Source: Burkholderiales bacterium JOSHI_001
GTDB lineage: Bacteria; Pseudomonadota; Gammaproteobacteria; Burkholderiales; Burkholderiaceae_C
DNA: 64,000 bases
Assembly (NCBI GenBank): GCA_000244995.1
Contig: CM001438.1
Location: 1,666,921-1,730,920 of the forward strand
Reading direction: 5' to 3'
Part shown: piece after piece, positions 9,766-18,110 of the stretch
How the letters are laid out: each line of letters starts with the position of its first letter
Numbering within the stretch: the stretch's first letter is position 1
Translations under genes and position numbers: made by a program
The notes under the pieces: model-generated
Database searches by the model: none
Seen by the model: the letters and a program-made list of their open reading frames with translations, nothing else
Told to the model about the DNA's origin: nothing

Positions 9766-11099
9766 GCCCGGCCATGGACCCCGGAACCATCGGCCTGTTG
9801 ATGTTCGGCGGCATGCTGGTGCTGATGGCCCTGCGCGTGCCCATCGCCGCGGCCATGTTCATTCCCGGCGCCGTGGGCTACATGGCCATCACCGGGAATG
9901 CCGCCTTGCTGAACCTGCTGAAGGGCAGCGCGGTGGCACGCCTGACGGTGTACGACCTGTCGGTCATCCCGCTGTTCCTGCTGATGGGGCAGTTCGCCAC
10001 CCAGGGCGGGCTGTCGCGCGCGCTGTTCCAGGCGGCGGCGTCTTTCGTGGGCCACATCCGCGGCGGGCTGGCCATGGCGGCCATCCTGTCGGCGGCGGCC
10101 TTCGGCGCGGTATGCGGTTCGTCCGTGGCCACGTCGGCCACCATCACCCAGGTGGCCTACCCCGAGATGAAGGCCCATGGCTACCACGGCCGCCTGACCA
10201 CCGCGGCCCTGGCCAGCGGCGGCACGCTGGGCATCCTGATCCCACCCTCGGTGCCGCTGGTGGTGTATGCCATCCTCACCGAGCAGAACGTGGGCAAGCT
10301 GTTCGCCGCGGCCATGCTGCCGGGCATCCTGGCCACCATCGGCTACATCTGCGTCATCGCCATCGTCTGCCGCCTCAAGCCCGAACTGGCCACGCCCAGC
10401 GAGCCCACCACCTGGCCCGTGCGCTGGAAGGCGCTGGCCGGCGTGTGGCCCATCGCCACCATCTTCGTGGTGGTGTTCGGCGGCATCTACGGCGGCATCT
10501 TTTCGCCGACCGAGGGCGCGGCGGTGGGCGCGGTGGGCACCTTCCTGGCCGCCCTGGCGCGGCGCGAACTGGACCGCGCCGGCATCGTGCGCGCCTTCGT
10601 CGGCACGGCGGAAACGTCCGCCATGGTGTTCATGATCTTCCTGGGCGCCGACATGATGAACTCGTCGCTCGCGCTCACGCAGATGCCGGCGCGCCTGGCC
10701 GAATGGGTGGGCCACCTGCACGTGGCGCCGCTGGTCATCGTGGGCGCTGTGCTGCTGTTCTACATCCTGCTGGGCTGCGTGATGGACGAACTGTCCATGA
10801 TGCTGCTGACCATCCCGGTGATCTTCCCCACCGTGATGGCGCTGAACCTCTTCGGCCTGGCCCCCGAGCCCAAGGCCATCTGGTTCGGCATCCTGGTGCT
10901 GATGACCGTGGGCATCGGCATGACCGCGCCGCCGGTGGGCCTGAACGTGTACGTGGTGAACAGCATCGCGCGCGACGTGCCCATGAGCGAGACCTACAAG
11001 GGCGTGCTGCCCTTCCTGGCCACCGACGTGCTGCGCCTGCTGGCGCTGCTGTTCTTCCCCGGGCTGACACTGGGCTTCATGGGGCTGTTCTTCAAGTAG
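9762..11099 (+). CDS. dctM: TRAP transporter large permease DctM
   Basis: 445 residues, about 12 hydrophobic segments, typical DctM length. Family motifs include SVIPLFLLMGQFA, GAVCGSSVATSATI and LASGGTLGILIPPSVPLVVYAI. It performs sodium-driven import of the solute delivered by DctP. The start was set at ATG 9762, where it overlaps the dctQ stop. Followed 32 bases later by the PaaG-like gene, which suggests that imported substrate is activated to a CoA thioester and processed. Confidence 0.94.
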   Translation: MSPAMDPGTIGLLMFGGMLVLMALRVPIAAAMFIPGAVGYMAITGNAALLNLLKGSAVARLTVYDLSVIPLFLLMGQFATQGGLSRALFQAAASFVGHIRGGLAMAAILSAAAFGAVCGSSVATSATITQVAYPEMKAHGYHGRLTTAALASGGTLGILIPPSVPLVVYAILTEQNVGKLFAAAMLPGILATIGYICVIAIVCRLKPELATPSEPTTWPVRWKALAGVWPIATIFVVVFGGIYGGIFSPTEGAAVGAVGTFLAALARRELDRAGIVRAFVGTAETSAMVFMIFLGADMMNSSLALTQMPARLAEWVGHLHVAPLVIVGAVLLFYILLGCVMDELSMMLLTIPVIFPTVMALNLFGLAPEPKAIWFGILVLMTVGIGMTAPPVGLNVYVVNSIARDVPMSETYKGVLPFLATDVLRLLALLFFPGLTLGFMGLFFK

Positions 11100-11131
11100 C
11101 CTTGGCGGGGTTCGCAACAGGAGACCCCGCC

Positions 11132-11923
11132 ATGTCCGACGACCTTGTGCTGCTGGCCGATGCCGGCCCCGTGCGCACCCTCACGCTGAACCGCCCGGCG
11201 CAGTTGAACAGCTTCACCCGCGCCATGCACGCGCAACTGCGCACGCTGCTGGACGCCGCCGCGGCCGACGACAGCGTGCGCTGCCTGGTGCTCACCGGCG
11301 CGGGCCGGGGCTTCTGCGCCGGCCAGGACCTGAACGACACCGGCATGGGCGCCAACGGCGAGCCCGGCGACGTGGGCGCGGTGGTGGAGCAGATCTACAA
11401 GCCGCTGGCGCTGCGCATCCGCAGCATGCCGGTGCCGGTCATCGCCATGGTCAACGGCGTGGCGGCGGGCGCGGGCGCCAACTTCGCGCTGGGCTGCGAT
11501 TTCGTCATCGCGGCGCGCTCGGCCAGCTTCATCCAGGCTTTCTCGAAGATCGGCCTCATCCCCGACTGCGGCGGCACCTGGCTGCTGCCGCGCATCGTGG
11601 GCCGCGCGCGCGCCATCGGCCTGGCGATGGGTGGCGACAAGCTGCCGGCCGAAGAGGCCGCGGCCATGGGCATGATCTGGCGCTGCGTGGACGATGCGGC
11701 GCTGGTCGCCACGGTGAACGACCTGGCACAGCGCCTGGCGACGATGCCGGCACGGGCGCTGGCCGCCACCCGTGCGGCCATCGACGACGCATTGCCCATG
11801 GCCTATGCCGACGCCTTGTCCAACGAAGGCCGGGTGCAGGGCCAGATGAGCCGTGGCCACGACTTCGCCGAGGGCGTGAAGGCCTTTCTGGAAAAGCGCG
11901 CTCCCCGCTTCACCGACCGCTGA
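11132..11923 (+). CDS. paaG: PaaG-like enoyl-CoA hydratase/isomerase
   Basis: 263 residues, crotonase superfamily, with AGGAGA eight bases upstream. Similarity to PaaG (ring-1,2-epoxyphenylacetyl-CoA isomerase) is strong in remembered signature stretches: LTGAGRGFCAGQDLND (oxyanion hole), VNGVAAGAGANFALGCD, and FSKIGLIPDCGGTWLLPR, which holds the catalytic Asp. The other paa genes are not nearby, so it may act on another aromatic or cyclic CoA ester. Last gene of the plus-strand cluster, ending at the terminator at 11948. The family assignment is firm; the exact substrate is not. Confidence 0.88.
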   Translation: MSDDLVLLADAGPVRTLTLNRPAQLNSFTRAMHAQLRTLLDAAAADDSVRCLVLTGAGRGFCAGQDLNDTGMGANGEPGDVGAVVEQIYKPLALRIRSMPVPVIAMVNGVAAGAGANFALGCDFVIAARSASFIQAFSKIGLIPDCGGTWLLPRIVGRARAIGLAMGGDKLPAEEAAAMGMIWRCVDDAALVATVNDLAQRLATMPARALAATRAAIDDALPMAYADALSNEGRVQGQMSRGHDFAEGVKAFLEKRAPRFTDR

Positions 11924-11947
11924 AGCGGTCTCGTTCGGGCATGAAAA

Positions 11948-11971
11948 AACCCGGGCGCGCAGGCCCGGGTT
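11948..11971. terminator. Bidirectional rho-independent terminator between paaG and actP
   Basis: AACCCGGGC, 6-base loop, GCCCGGGTT: a perfect 9-bp stem. It is flanked by an A-run (T-run on the minus strand) at 11944-11949 and TTCTTGTTT on the right. It can stop both converging transcripts. Confidence 0.88.
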
Positions 11972-11995
11972 CTTGTTTGGCGAGGGGAGTCGCGA

Positions 11996-13813
11996 TCAGT
12001 GGCCGGAAGCCCCCGACGCGCCCAGGCCGGTTTCGCTGCGCACCTGCTGGGCTTCGAAGTCTTCACGCTCCTTGGCCGCCTGCGGGCTGCGGTCCAGGAT
12101 GCTGAACAGCCAGATGCCCACGAAGCCGATGGTCATGGAGAACAGCGCCGGCGAGGTGTAGGGGAACCAGGCCGAGCCCTTGGGGTTGCCCAGGGTCACT
12201 TCCCACACCGAGGGCGACACCACGGTCAGCAGCACCGACGAAGCCAGGCCCAGGAAGCCGCCGATCACGGCGCCCTTGGTGGTGCAGTCCTTCCACAGCA
12301 CGCTCATGAACAGCACCGGGAAGTTGGCCGACGCGGCGATGGCGAAGGCCAGGCTCACCATGAAGGCGATGTTCTGCTTCTCGAAGGCGATGCCCAGCAC
12401 CACGGCGATGACACCCAGCGCCAGCGTGGTGATGCGCGACACCTTCAGTTCGGCCCGGCTGTCGGCATTGCCCTTCTTGAACACCGTGGCGTACAGGTCG
12501 TGCGACACAGCCGAAGCGCCGGACAGCGTGAGGCCGGCCACCACCGCCAGGATGGTGGCAAAGGCCACCGCGGAGATGAAGCCGTAGAACACGTCGCCAC
12601 CCACGCTCTTGGCCACCAGCACCGCGGCCATGTTGGCCGTGCCGGCGCCGCCCTTGATCACGCCCGTGGCGGTGTTGGCGAATTCGGGGTTGGTCAGCAC
12701 CAGGGTGGTGGCGCCGAAGCCGATGATGAAGATCAGCACGTAGAAGTAGCCGATCCAGGTGGTGGCCCAGAACACGCTCTTGCGGGCTTGCTTGGCATCC
12801 GGCACGGTGAAGAAGCGCATCAGGATGTGGGGCAGGCCGGCGGTGCCGAACATCAGCGCCATGCCGAAGCTGATGGCGGAGATGGGGTCCTTCACGAAGC
12901 CGCCCGGCTTCATCACCGACAGGCCCACCGACTCGGGGTTGATGGCGTTGGCCTTGGCCAGGGCCGCCGCGGCGCTGGCTGCGGCTTCCGGTGTGGCAGC
13001 AGCGGCTGCCGCTGAGGCCGCGGCCGCGATGGCCGCCGCCTTGCCGTTGGCGGCGATGGCCGCCTTCACGGCCACGCCCTTGGCGAACAGCGCTTCGGGG
13101 CTGAAGCCGAACTGCGCCAGCACCATGATGGCCATGAAGGTCACGCCGGCCAGCAGCAGGCAGGCCTTGATGATCTGCACCCAGGTGGTGGCGGTCATGC
13201 CGCCGAACAGCACGTACACCATCATCAGCGCGCCGACGATGACCACCGCCATCCAGTACTCCAGGCCGAACAGCAGCTTGATCAGCTGGCCCGCGCCCAC
13301 CATCTGGGCGATCAGGTAGAAGGCCACCACCACCAGCGTGCCGCTGGCGGCAAACGCGCGGATGGGGGTCTGCTTGAAGCGGTAGCCCGCCACGTCGGCG
13401 AAGGTGAACTTGCCCAGGTTGCGCAGGCGCTCGGCCATCAGGAAGGTGATGACCGGCCAGCCCACCAGGAAGCCGATGGAGTAGATCAGGCCGTCGTAGC
13501 CGGAGGCCATCACGGCCGCGGAGATGCCCAGGAAGGACGCTGCCGACATGTAGTCGCCGGCGATCGCCAGGCCGTTCTGGAAACCGGTGATGCCGCCGCC
13601 GGCGGTGTAGAAGTCGGCGGCGCTCTTGGTCTTGGCGGCGGCCCACTTGGTGATCCACAGCGTGCCGGCCACGAAGGCGCCGAACATGCCGATGGCGGTC
13701 CAGTTGGTGGCTTGCTTGGCGGTGGCGCCCACGTCGCCGCCGGCGGCAACGGCCGCACCAGCCGCAGCGAAGGCGGCCAGCAGTGCCGCGAATTTCAGGA
13801 GGCGGCTGCTCAT
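11996..13813 (-). CDS. actP: Cation/acetate symporter ActP
   Basis: 605-residue sodium:solute symporter with an N-terminal signal-like segment ([22 protein letters not shown]) and about 13 membrane segments. Family motifs: [29 protein letters not shown] and [15 protein letters not shown]. It imports acetate, and in relatives pyruvate or glycolate. An Ala-rich stretch (about residues 240-285) in a loop makes it longer than the 549-residue E. coli protein. The start overlaps the DUF485 stop (ATGA), as for E. coli yjcH-actP. No acs gene is adjacent. Confidence 0.94.
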   Translation of the reverse strand: MSSRLLKFAALLAAFAAAGAAVAAGGDVGATAKQATNWTAIGMFGAFVAGTLWITKWAAAKTKSAADFYTAGGGITGFQNGLAIAGDYMSAASFLGISAAVMASGYDGLIYSIGFLVGWPVITFLMAERLRNLGKFTFADVAGYRFKQTPIRAFAASGTLVVVAFYLIAQMVGAGQLIKLLFGLEYWMAVVIVGALMMVYVLFGGMTATTWVQIIKACLLLAGVTFMAIMVLAQFGFSPEALFAKGVAVKAAIAANGKAAAIAAAASAAAAAATPEAAASAAAALAKANAINPESVGLSVMKPGGFVKDPISAISFGMALMFGTAGLPHILMRFFTVPDAKQARKSVFWATTWIGYFYVLIFIIGFGATTLVLTNPEFANTATGVIKGGAGTANMAAVLVAKSVGGDVFYGFISAVAFATILAVVAGLTLSGASAVSHDLYATVFKKGNADSRAELKVSRITTLALGVIAVVLGIAFEKQNIAFMVSLAFAIAASANFPVLFMSVLWKDCTTKGAVIGGFLGLASSVLLTVVSPSVWEVTLGNPKGSAWFPYTSPALFSMTIGFVGIWLFSILDRSPQAAKEREDFEAQQVRSETGLGASGASGH

Positions 13814-14118
13814 TTGACTTCCTTCTCGAGGATCTGCTTGGTCAGCGAGTCGAACTCGTCGTTGGCCCGCCGCACATAGATGCCGGTGATGATGATCGTG
13901 AAGACGATCACCCCCATGCCGATCGGGATGCCGATGGTGGTGACGCCGGCGCCCAGGGGCTGCGACAGGAACTCCTTGTTCCAGGCGATCAGGGCGATGT
14001 AGCCGTAATACACCACCATCATCAAGGCGGTCAGCATCCAGCCGAAGCTGCTGCGCTTTTGCTTGAGTTCCTGGTATTTGGGGTTGGCGCGTATGCGTGC
14101 CACGACGGGGTCTGTCAT
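13810..14118 (-). CDS. DUF485 membrane protein, ActP partner (YjcH-like)
   Basis: 102 residues from ATG 14118 with AGGAGA upstream. DUF485 proteins have two membrane helices, here [24 protein letters not shown] and [25 protein letters not shown], with charged ends. They are nearly always encoded just before the acetate permease and are assumed to assist it. The four-base overlap with actP supports a joint role. First gene of this transcript; its control region lies in the 545-base gap to the right. Confidence 0.9.
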   Translation of the reverse strand: MTDPVVARIRANPKYQELKQKRSSFGWMLTALMMVVYYGYIALIAWNKEFLSQPLGAGVTTIGIPIGMGVIVFTIIITGIYVRRANDEFDSLTKQILEKEVK

Positions 14119-14663
14119 GACGTCTCCTGTTGAATTGGGATGCGATAGGACGGGTTTCACTCAGCGTGGCCAACGCCGTGTGAATGGGCCGCAGTCTGTT
14201 CAGCGCCGCTGACCGTGAACTGACCCGTGCTCCAAATTCGACCGGTTTTATTTGCGCTGCCGCAAGGAAGCTGACAGGCTGTGGGGCTATGGCTTCGCCT
14301 GAAAAGTCTCCTCAGTGACAGGCTGCGCCGAGGGGGTCAGGAGTCGCCTGACCCCGGTTCTGACCGGTATGGCGGATTGACGCACGCTGAATTCGCGTGG
14401 GAAGATCCTTACAGCCTTAATCGGACTTAATGGGCCTCAGAGCCCTGGCCGACAAGGTCAGCTGTCATCGAGTGAAAAATGCAGGAGGAGCCGGATGTTT
14501 CCGGCGTGCGCAAGCCGCAGCGGCATGTGGTCCGGCCCCCGTTTCGGGTGCCTGACGCGGCCTGTTGGGGCGCGTGTTCATTCCTCCCGCTGCCAAGGCC
14601 ACTGGGTCCGCGTCTTCGCACCCCGCGAAGGCGCTTTGCGTGTGAGTACAGGGAAAAGAAACC
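14119..14663. other. 545-base intergenic region between DUF485-actP and the IclR-type gene
   Basis: Divergent control region, less GC-rich than its surroundings near 14220-14300. It contains one clear perfect inverted repeat (14333-14355). I see no convincing open reading frame and no sure promoter hexamers. Regulation of actP probably resides here. Confidence 0.5.
14333..14355. repeat. Perfect inverted repeat in the actP upstream region
   Basis: GGGGTCAGG, 5 bases, CCTGACCCC: 9-bp arms. It could be a dispersed intergenic repeat, an operator or a hairpin. It is too far from ATG 14118 to be a ribosome-site control. Confidence 0.5.
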
Positions 14664-15026
14664 ATGAACGAAAGCCATCTCAACAAGGCGCAGGGCGAGT
14701 CCGCCGCTGTATCCGGCACTGACGAGGCCGCCAGCCCCAAGCGCACCGGCGTCAATGCCTTGGAACGTGGGCTGCGCCTGCTGACGGTGGTGAACACCCC
14801 AGGCGGCCTCACGCTCAGTGAATCGGCCCGCCGCGCCGGCCTGAACAAGACCACGGCGCTGCGCCTGTTCCGCTCGCTCGAGCGCATGGCCTTTGTGCAG
14901 CGAAACCGCGACCGCTATTCCCCCGGCCCCGCCGTGGCCGGCCTGCATGTGGAAAGCGCCGCAGCCACCTCGCAAGTGCTTCACCACCACGGCGAAGGCC
15001 AGCGGCTGTCGGCCTTGACGGTCTGA
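14664..15026 (+). CDS. Stand-alone IclR-type helix-turn-helix protein, probably a truncated regulator
   Basis: 120 residues. Residues about 30-95 are the IclR N-terminal winged helix: NALERGLRLLTVV, then LTLSESARRAGLNKTTALRLFRSLERMAFVQRN and RYSPGPAVAGL. Full IclR regulators are about 250 residues with a C-terminal ligand domain (GAF-like). Here the frame ends 26 residues after the helix-turn-helix, and the next 148 bases do not encode that domain in a way I can recognise. Either a degraded regulator gene or a functional DNA-binding-only protein. It is divergent from DUF485-actP, so it may once have controlled acetate uptake. Confidence 0.55.
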   Translation: MNESHLNKAQGESAAVSGTDEAASPKRTGVNALERGLRLLTVVNTPGGLTLSESARRAGLNKTTALRLFRSLERMAFVQRNRDRYSPGPAVAGLHVESAAATSQVLHHHGEGQRLSALTV

Positions 15027-15174
15027 GGGGGTTCGCGAGGGGTCGCGGCCCCGCCGCGCCTCGTCGGTGCGGCCCTGGCCGCCGGTGACGCCAGGCGCTC
15101 TGGCCCTGGTCGCGATAGCGCTGTAAGGTGTGGTGGCCGCGGCACGACCCATGCGGTGCCGGAGAACCCCACCC

Positions 15175-17331
15175 ATGTCGAACAAGAAGCCCTGGATCGT
15201 GCTGGCCATCGTGCTGTTGATGGGGGCTTTCTTCTATTTCGATCTGGGCCGTTTGCTCAGCCTGGACGCGATCAAGGCGCGCCAGGGCGAACTGGCCACC
15301 CTCTACGCCCAGAAGCCCTGGATGGTGCTGGGGGCATTCTTCGTCCTGTACGTCGCGGTCACCGCCTTGTCGCTGCCTGGTGCGGTGATCATGACCCTGG
15401 CCGGCGGCGCCCTGTTCGGGCTGGTGGTGGGCACGCTGGTGGTGAGCTTCGCCTCCAGCATCGGCGCGACACTGGCCTTTCTGGCGGCCCGGCACCTGCT
15501 GCGCGACAGCGTGAAGGCCCGGTTCGGCACGCTGCTGGCCGAGGTGGACCGCGGCATCGCGCGCGAAGGCGGCTTCTACCTGTTCACGCTGCGGCTGGTG
15601 CCCCTGTTCCCGTTCTTCGTGGTCAACCTGCTGATGGGGCTGACGGCGATGAAGACCCGCACCTACTACGCCGTCAGCCAGGTGGGCATGCTGGCCGGCA
15701 CGCTGGTGTATGTGAATGCCGGCACGCAGCTGGCGCAGCTGGATTCGCTCAAGGGCATCCTGTCGCCCGGGCTGCTGGGGTCCTTTGTGCTGCTGGGGCT
15801 GTTCCCGCTGCTGGCCAAGAAGGGGGTCGATGGGGTGCAGGCGCGCCGCGTCCTGGCGCCCTGGGCGGCGGTCCGGCCGAAGGCCTTCGACCGCAACCTG
15901 GTGGTCATCGGCGCCGGCGCGGCGGGGCTGGTGTCCAGCTACATCGCCGCCACGGTGCGTGCCAAGGTCACGCTGGTGGAAGCGCACAAGATGGGCGGTG
16001 ACTGCCTGAACTACGGCTGCGTGCCCAGCAAGGCGTTGATCCGCACCGCCACGCTGCTGTCGCAGATCAAGCAGGCGCCGCGCTATGGGCTTGAACGGGC
16101 CGACGCGCAGGTGGACTTCGCCCAGGTGATGCAACGCGTGGCCGATGTGGTGAAGCAGGTGGAACCGCACGACTCGGTCGCGCGCTACAGCGCGCTGGGC
16201 GTGGACGTGCGCCTGGGCCATGCGCGCATCGTGGACCCCTGGCGGGTGGCCATCACCGCGGCCGACGGCAGCACCACCACGCTCAGCACCCGCAGCATCG
16301 TCATTGCCACCGGTGCCCAGCCCTTTGTGCCGCCGTTGCCGGGGCTGGCCGAGATCGGCTGCCTGACCAGCGACACCCTGTGGGGCCTGCGCGAGTTGCC
16401 GCGGCGCCTGGTGGTGCTGGGCGGCGGCCCGATCGGCTGCGAGCTGGCGCAATGTTTCGCCCGCCTGGGCAGCCAGGTCACGCAGGTGGAAATGGCCCCG
16501 CGCGTGCTGGCGCGCGAAGACGAGGACGTGTCGGCGCTGGTGGCGCAAGCCCTGCGCGAAGACGGCATCGAACTGCTCACCGGCCACCAGGCCCTGCGCT
16601 GCGAACGCGAGGGCGACGCGAAATGGCTGGTGGTGGCGCAGGCGGGCGTGGAGCGCCGGATTCCGTTCGACCACCTGCTGTGCGCGGTGGGCCGCGCGTC
16701 CCGCCTGGAGGGCTATGGCCTGCAGGAGCTGGGCATCCCCACCGGCCGCACCATCGAGACCAACGAGTACCTGCAGACGCGCATCCCGAACATCTACGCC
16801 GCGGGTGACGTGGCCGGGCCCTACCAGTTCACCCACACCGCGGCGCACCAGGCCTGGTATGCGGCGGTGAACGCATTGTTCGGTCGCTTCAAGCAGTTCA
16901 AGGCCGACTACCGCGTGATCCCCTGGACCACCTTCACCGACCCCGAGGTGGCCCGCGTGGGCCTGAACGAAGCCGACGCCAAGGCGCAGGGCGTGGCCTT
17001 CGAAGTGACGCGCTACGGCCTGGACGACCTGGACCGCGCCATCGCCGATTCGGACGCGCACGGTTTCGTGAAGGTGCTCACCGCACCGGGCTCGGACCGC
17101 ATCCTGGGCGTCACCATCGTGGGCGCGCACGCCGGCGAACTGCTGGCCGAATGGGTGCTGGCGATGAAGCACGGGCTGGGACTGAACAAGATCCTGGGCA
17201 CCATCCACACCTATCCCACCTGGAGCGAATCGGCCAAGTACGCAGCGGGCGAGTGGAAAAAGGCGCGCAAGCCCGAGAAGCTGCTGGGCTGGGTGGAACG
17301 CTTCATGGCCTGGCAACGCGGGCGTGCCTAG
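15175..17331 (+). CDS. Fusion of TVP38/TMEM64 membrane domain with a pyridine nucleotide-disulfide oxidoreductase
   Basis: 718 residues, GGAGA before ATG 15175. Residues 1-230 form a SNARE-associated (DedA-like, TVP38) membrane domain with SLPGAVIMTLAGGALFG and RLVPLFPFFVVNLLMGLT. From about residue 240 a class I flavoprotein reductase follows: FAD motif VVIGAGAAGL, redox-active disulfide GGDCLNYGCVPSKAL (Cys-x4-Cys), NAD(P)H motif VVLGGGPIGCE, second FAD site IYAAGDVAG, and the dimerisation domain with HTYPTWSESAKYAA. It resembles mercuric and dihydrolipoamide reductases but lacks an N-terminal metal-binding domain. The physiological electron acceptor is unknown. Confidence 0.92.
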   Translation: MSNKKPWIVLAIVLLMGAFFYFDLGRLLSLDAIKARQGELATLYAQKPWMVLGAFFVLYVAVTALSLPGAVIMTLAGGALFGLVVGTLVVSFASSIGATLAFLAARHLLRDSVKARFGTLLAEVDRGIAREGGFYLFTLRLVPLFPFFVVNLLMGLTAMKTRTYYAVSQVGMLAGTLVYVNAGTQLAQLDSLKGILSPGLLGSFVLLGLFPLLAKKGVDGVQARRVLAPWAAVRPKAFDRNLVVIGAGAAGLVSSYIAATVRAKVTLVEAHKMGGDCLNYGCVPSKALIRTATLLSQIKQAPRYGLERADAQVDFAQVMQRVADVVKQVEPHDSVARYSALGVDVRLGHARIVDPWRVAITAADGSTTTLSTRSIVIATGAQPFVPPLPGLAEIGCLTSDTLWGLRELPRRLVVLGGGPIGCELAQCFARLGSQVTQVEMAPRVLAREDEDVSALVAQALREDGIELLTGHQALRCEREGDAKWLVVAQAGVERRIPFDHLLCAVGRASRLEGYGLQELGIPTGRTIETNEYLQTRIPNIYAAGDVAGPYQFTHTAAHQAWYAAVNALFGRFKQFKADYRVIPWTTFTDPEVARVGLNEADAKAQGVAFEVTRYGLDDLDRAIADSDAHGFVKVLTAPGSDRILGVTIVGAHAGELLAEWVLAMKHGLGLNKILGTIHTYPTWSESAKYAAGEWKKARKPEKLLGWVERFMAWQRGRA

Positions 17332-17369
17332 GTGCATGGGGCCCTGGTCGTCGCGTTATGCTTTGCCGC

Positions 17370-18110
17370 ATGACTCCCCTGCAGGGCCTGTGGCGGCTGG
17401 TGGCTTGCGCGTGCTTGCTGGTCGCGCCGGCCGGCCATGCCCTGCCCCTGTTGCCCTTGTCGGCCTTGGCGGATGCCGACGCCGTGGCCGCCCCGCCGTC
17501 GCCCTGGCAGGTGGTCGGCCTGCCTCAACAGCACAAGCCGCTCACCCGCTTCCAGGTGGTGATGCTGGAGGGTCAGCCCGCACTGCGGGTCAGCGCAAAT
17601 GCTTCCTACGGCAACCTGATGCACCCCTTTCCGGCGCAAACGCCCGCGGGCCGGCTGGCTTGGCGCTGGCGGGTGGAAGAACCCAATGCCCAGGCCGACC
17701 TGCTGCACCGCCAGGGCGACGACAGCGCCATCAAGGTCTGTGCCGCGTTCGACCTGCCCGACAGCGCCGTGCCCTTCGTCGAGCGTCAGCTGCTGCGCCT
17801 GGCGCGGCTGCGCAGCGGTGAGCACCTGCCCGCCGCCACGGTCTGCTATGTCTGGGACGAGCACCTGGCCTTGGGCACCGCGCTGGACAATGCCTACACC
17901 CGGCGCGTGCGCCTGATCGTGTTGCGCGGACCCGGCACCCCCTTGCATGCCTGGATGGCCGAGCGGCGCGACCTGCGGGCCGACTTCCTGCGCTTGTTCG
18001 GGGATGAATCCACCGAGGTGCCGCCGCTGCAGGCGCTGGTGCTGTCCGCGGACGCCGACAATACGCGGGGTCACAGCCTGGCCCATGTGGCCGACCTGAA
18101 CCTGGAATGA
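17370..18110 (+). CDS. DUF3047 family exported protein
   Basis: 246 residues from ATG 17370; another ATG lies 12 bases upstream. The signal peptide is roughly LWRLVACACLLVAPAGHALP. The rest resembles DUF3047: GRLAWRWRVEEPNAQADL, DDSAIKVCAAFDLP, TVCYVWDEHLALGT, RRVRLIVLRGPGTPLHAW. Function of the family is unknown. The stop overlaps the next gene (ATGA), so the two are co-translated. Confidence 0.82.
   Translation: MTPLQGLWRLVACACLLVAPAGHALPLLPLSALADADAVAAPPSPWQVVGLPQQHKPLTRFQVVMLEGQPALRVSANASYGNLMHPFPAQTPAGRLAWRWRVEEPNAQADLLHRQGDDSAIKVCAAFDLPDSAVPFVERQLLRLARLRSGEHLPAATVCYVWDEHLALGTALDNAYTRRVRLIVLRGPGTPLHAWMAERRDLRADFLRLFGDESTEVPPLQALVLSADADNTRGHSLAHVADLNLE

Noticed and set aside
15027-15174. 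A remnant of the IclR ligand-binding domain after the truncated regulator
   Set aside because: I could not read any IclR C-terminal motif in the three forward frames of this short gap.
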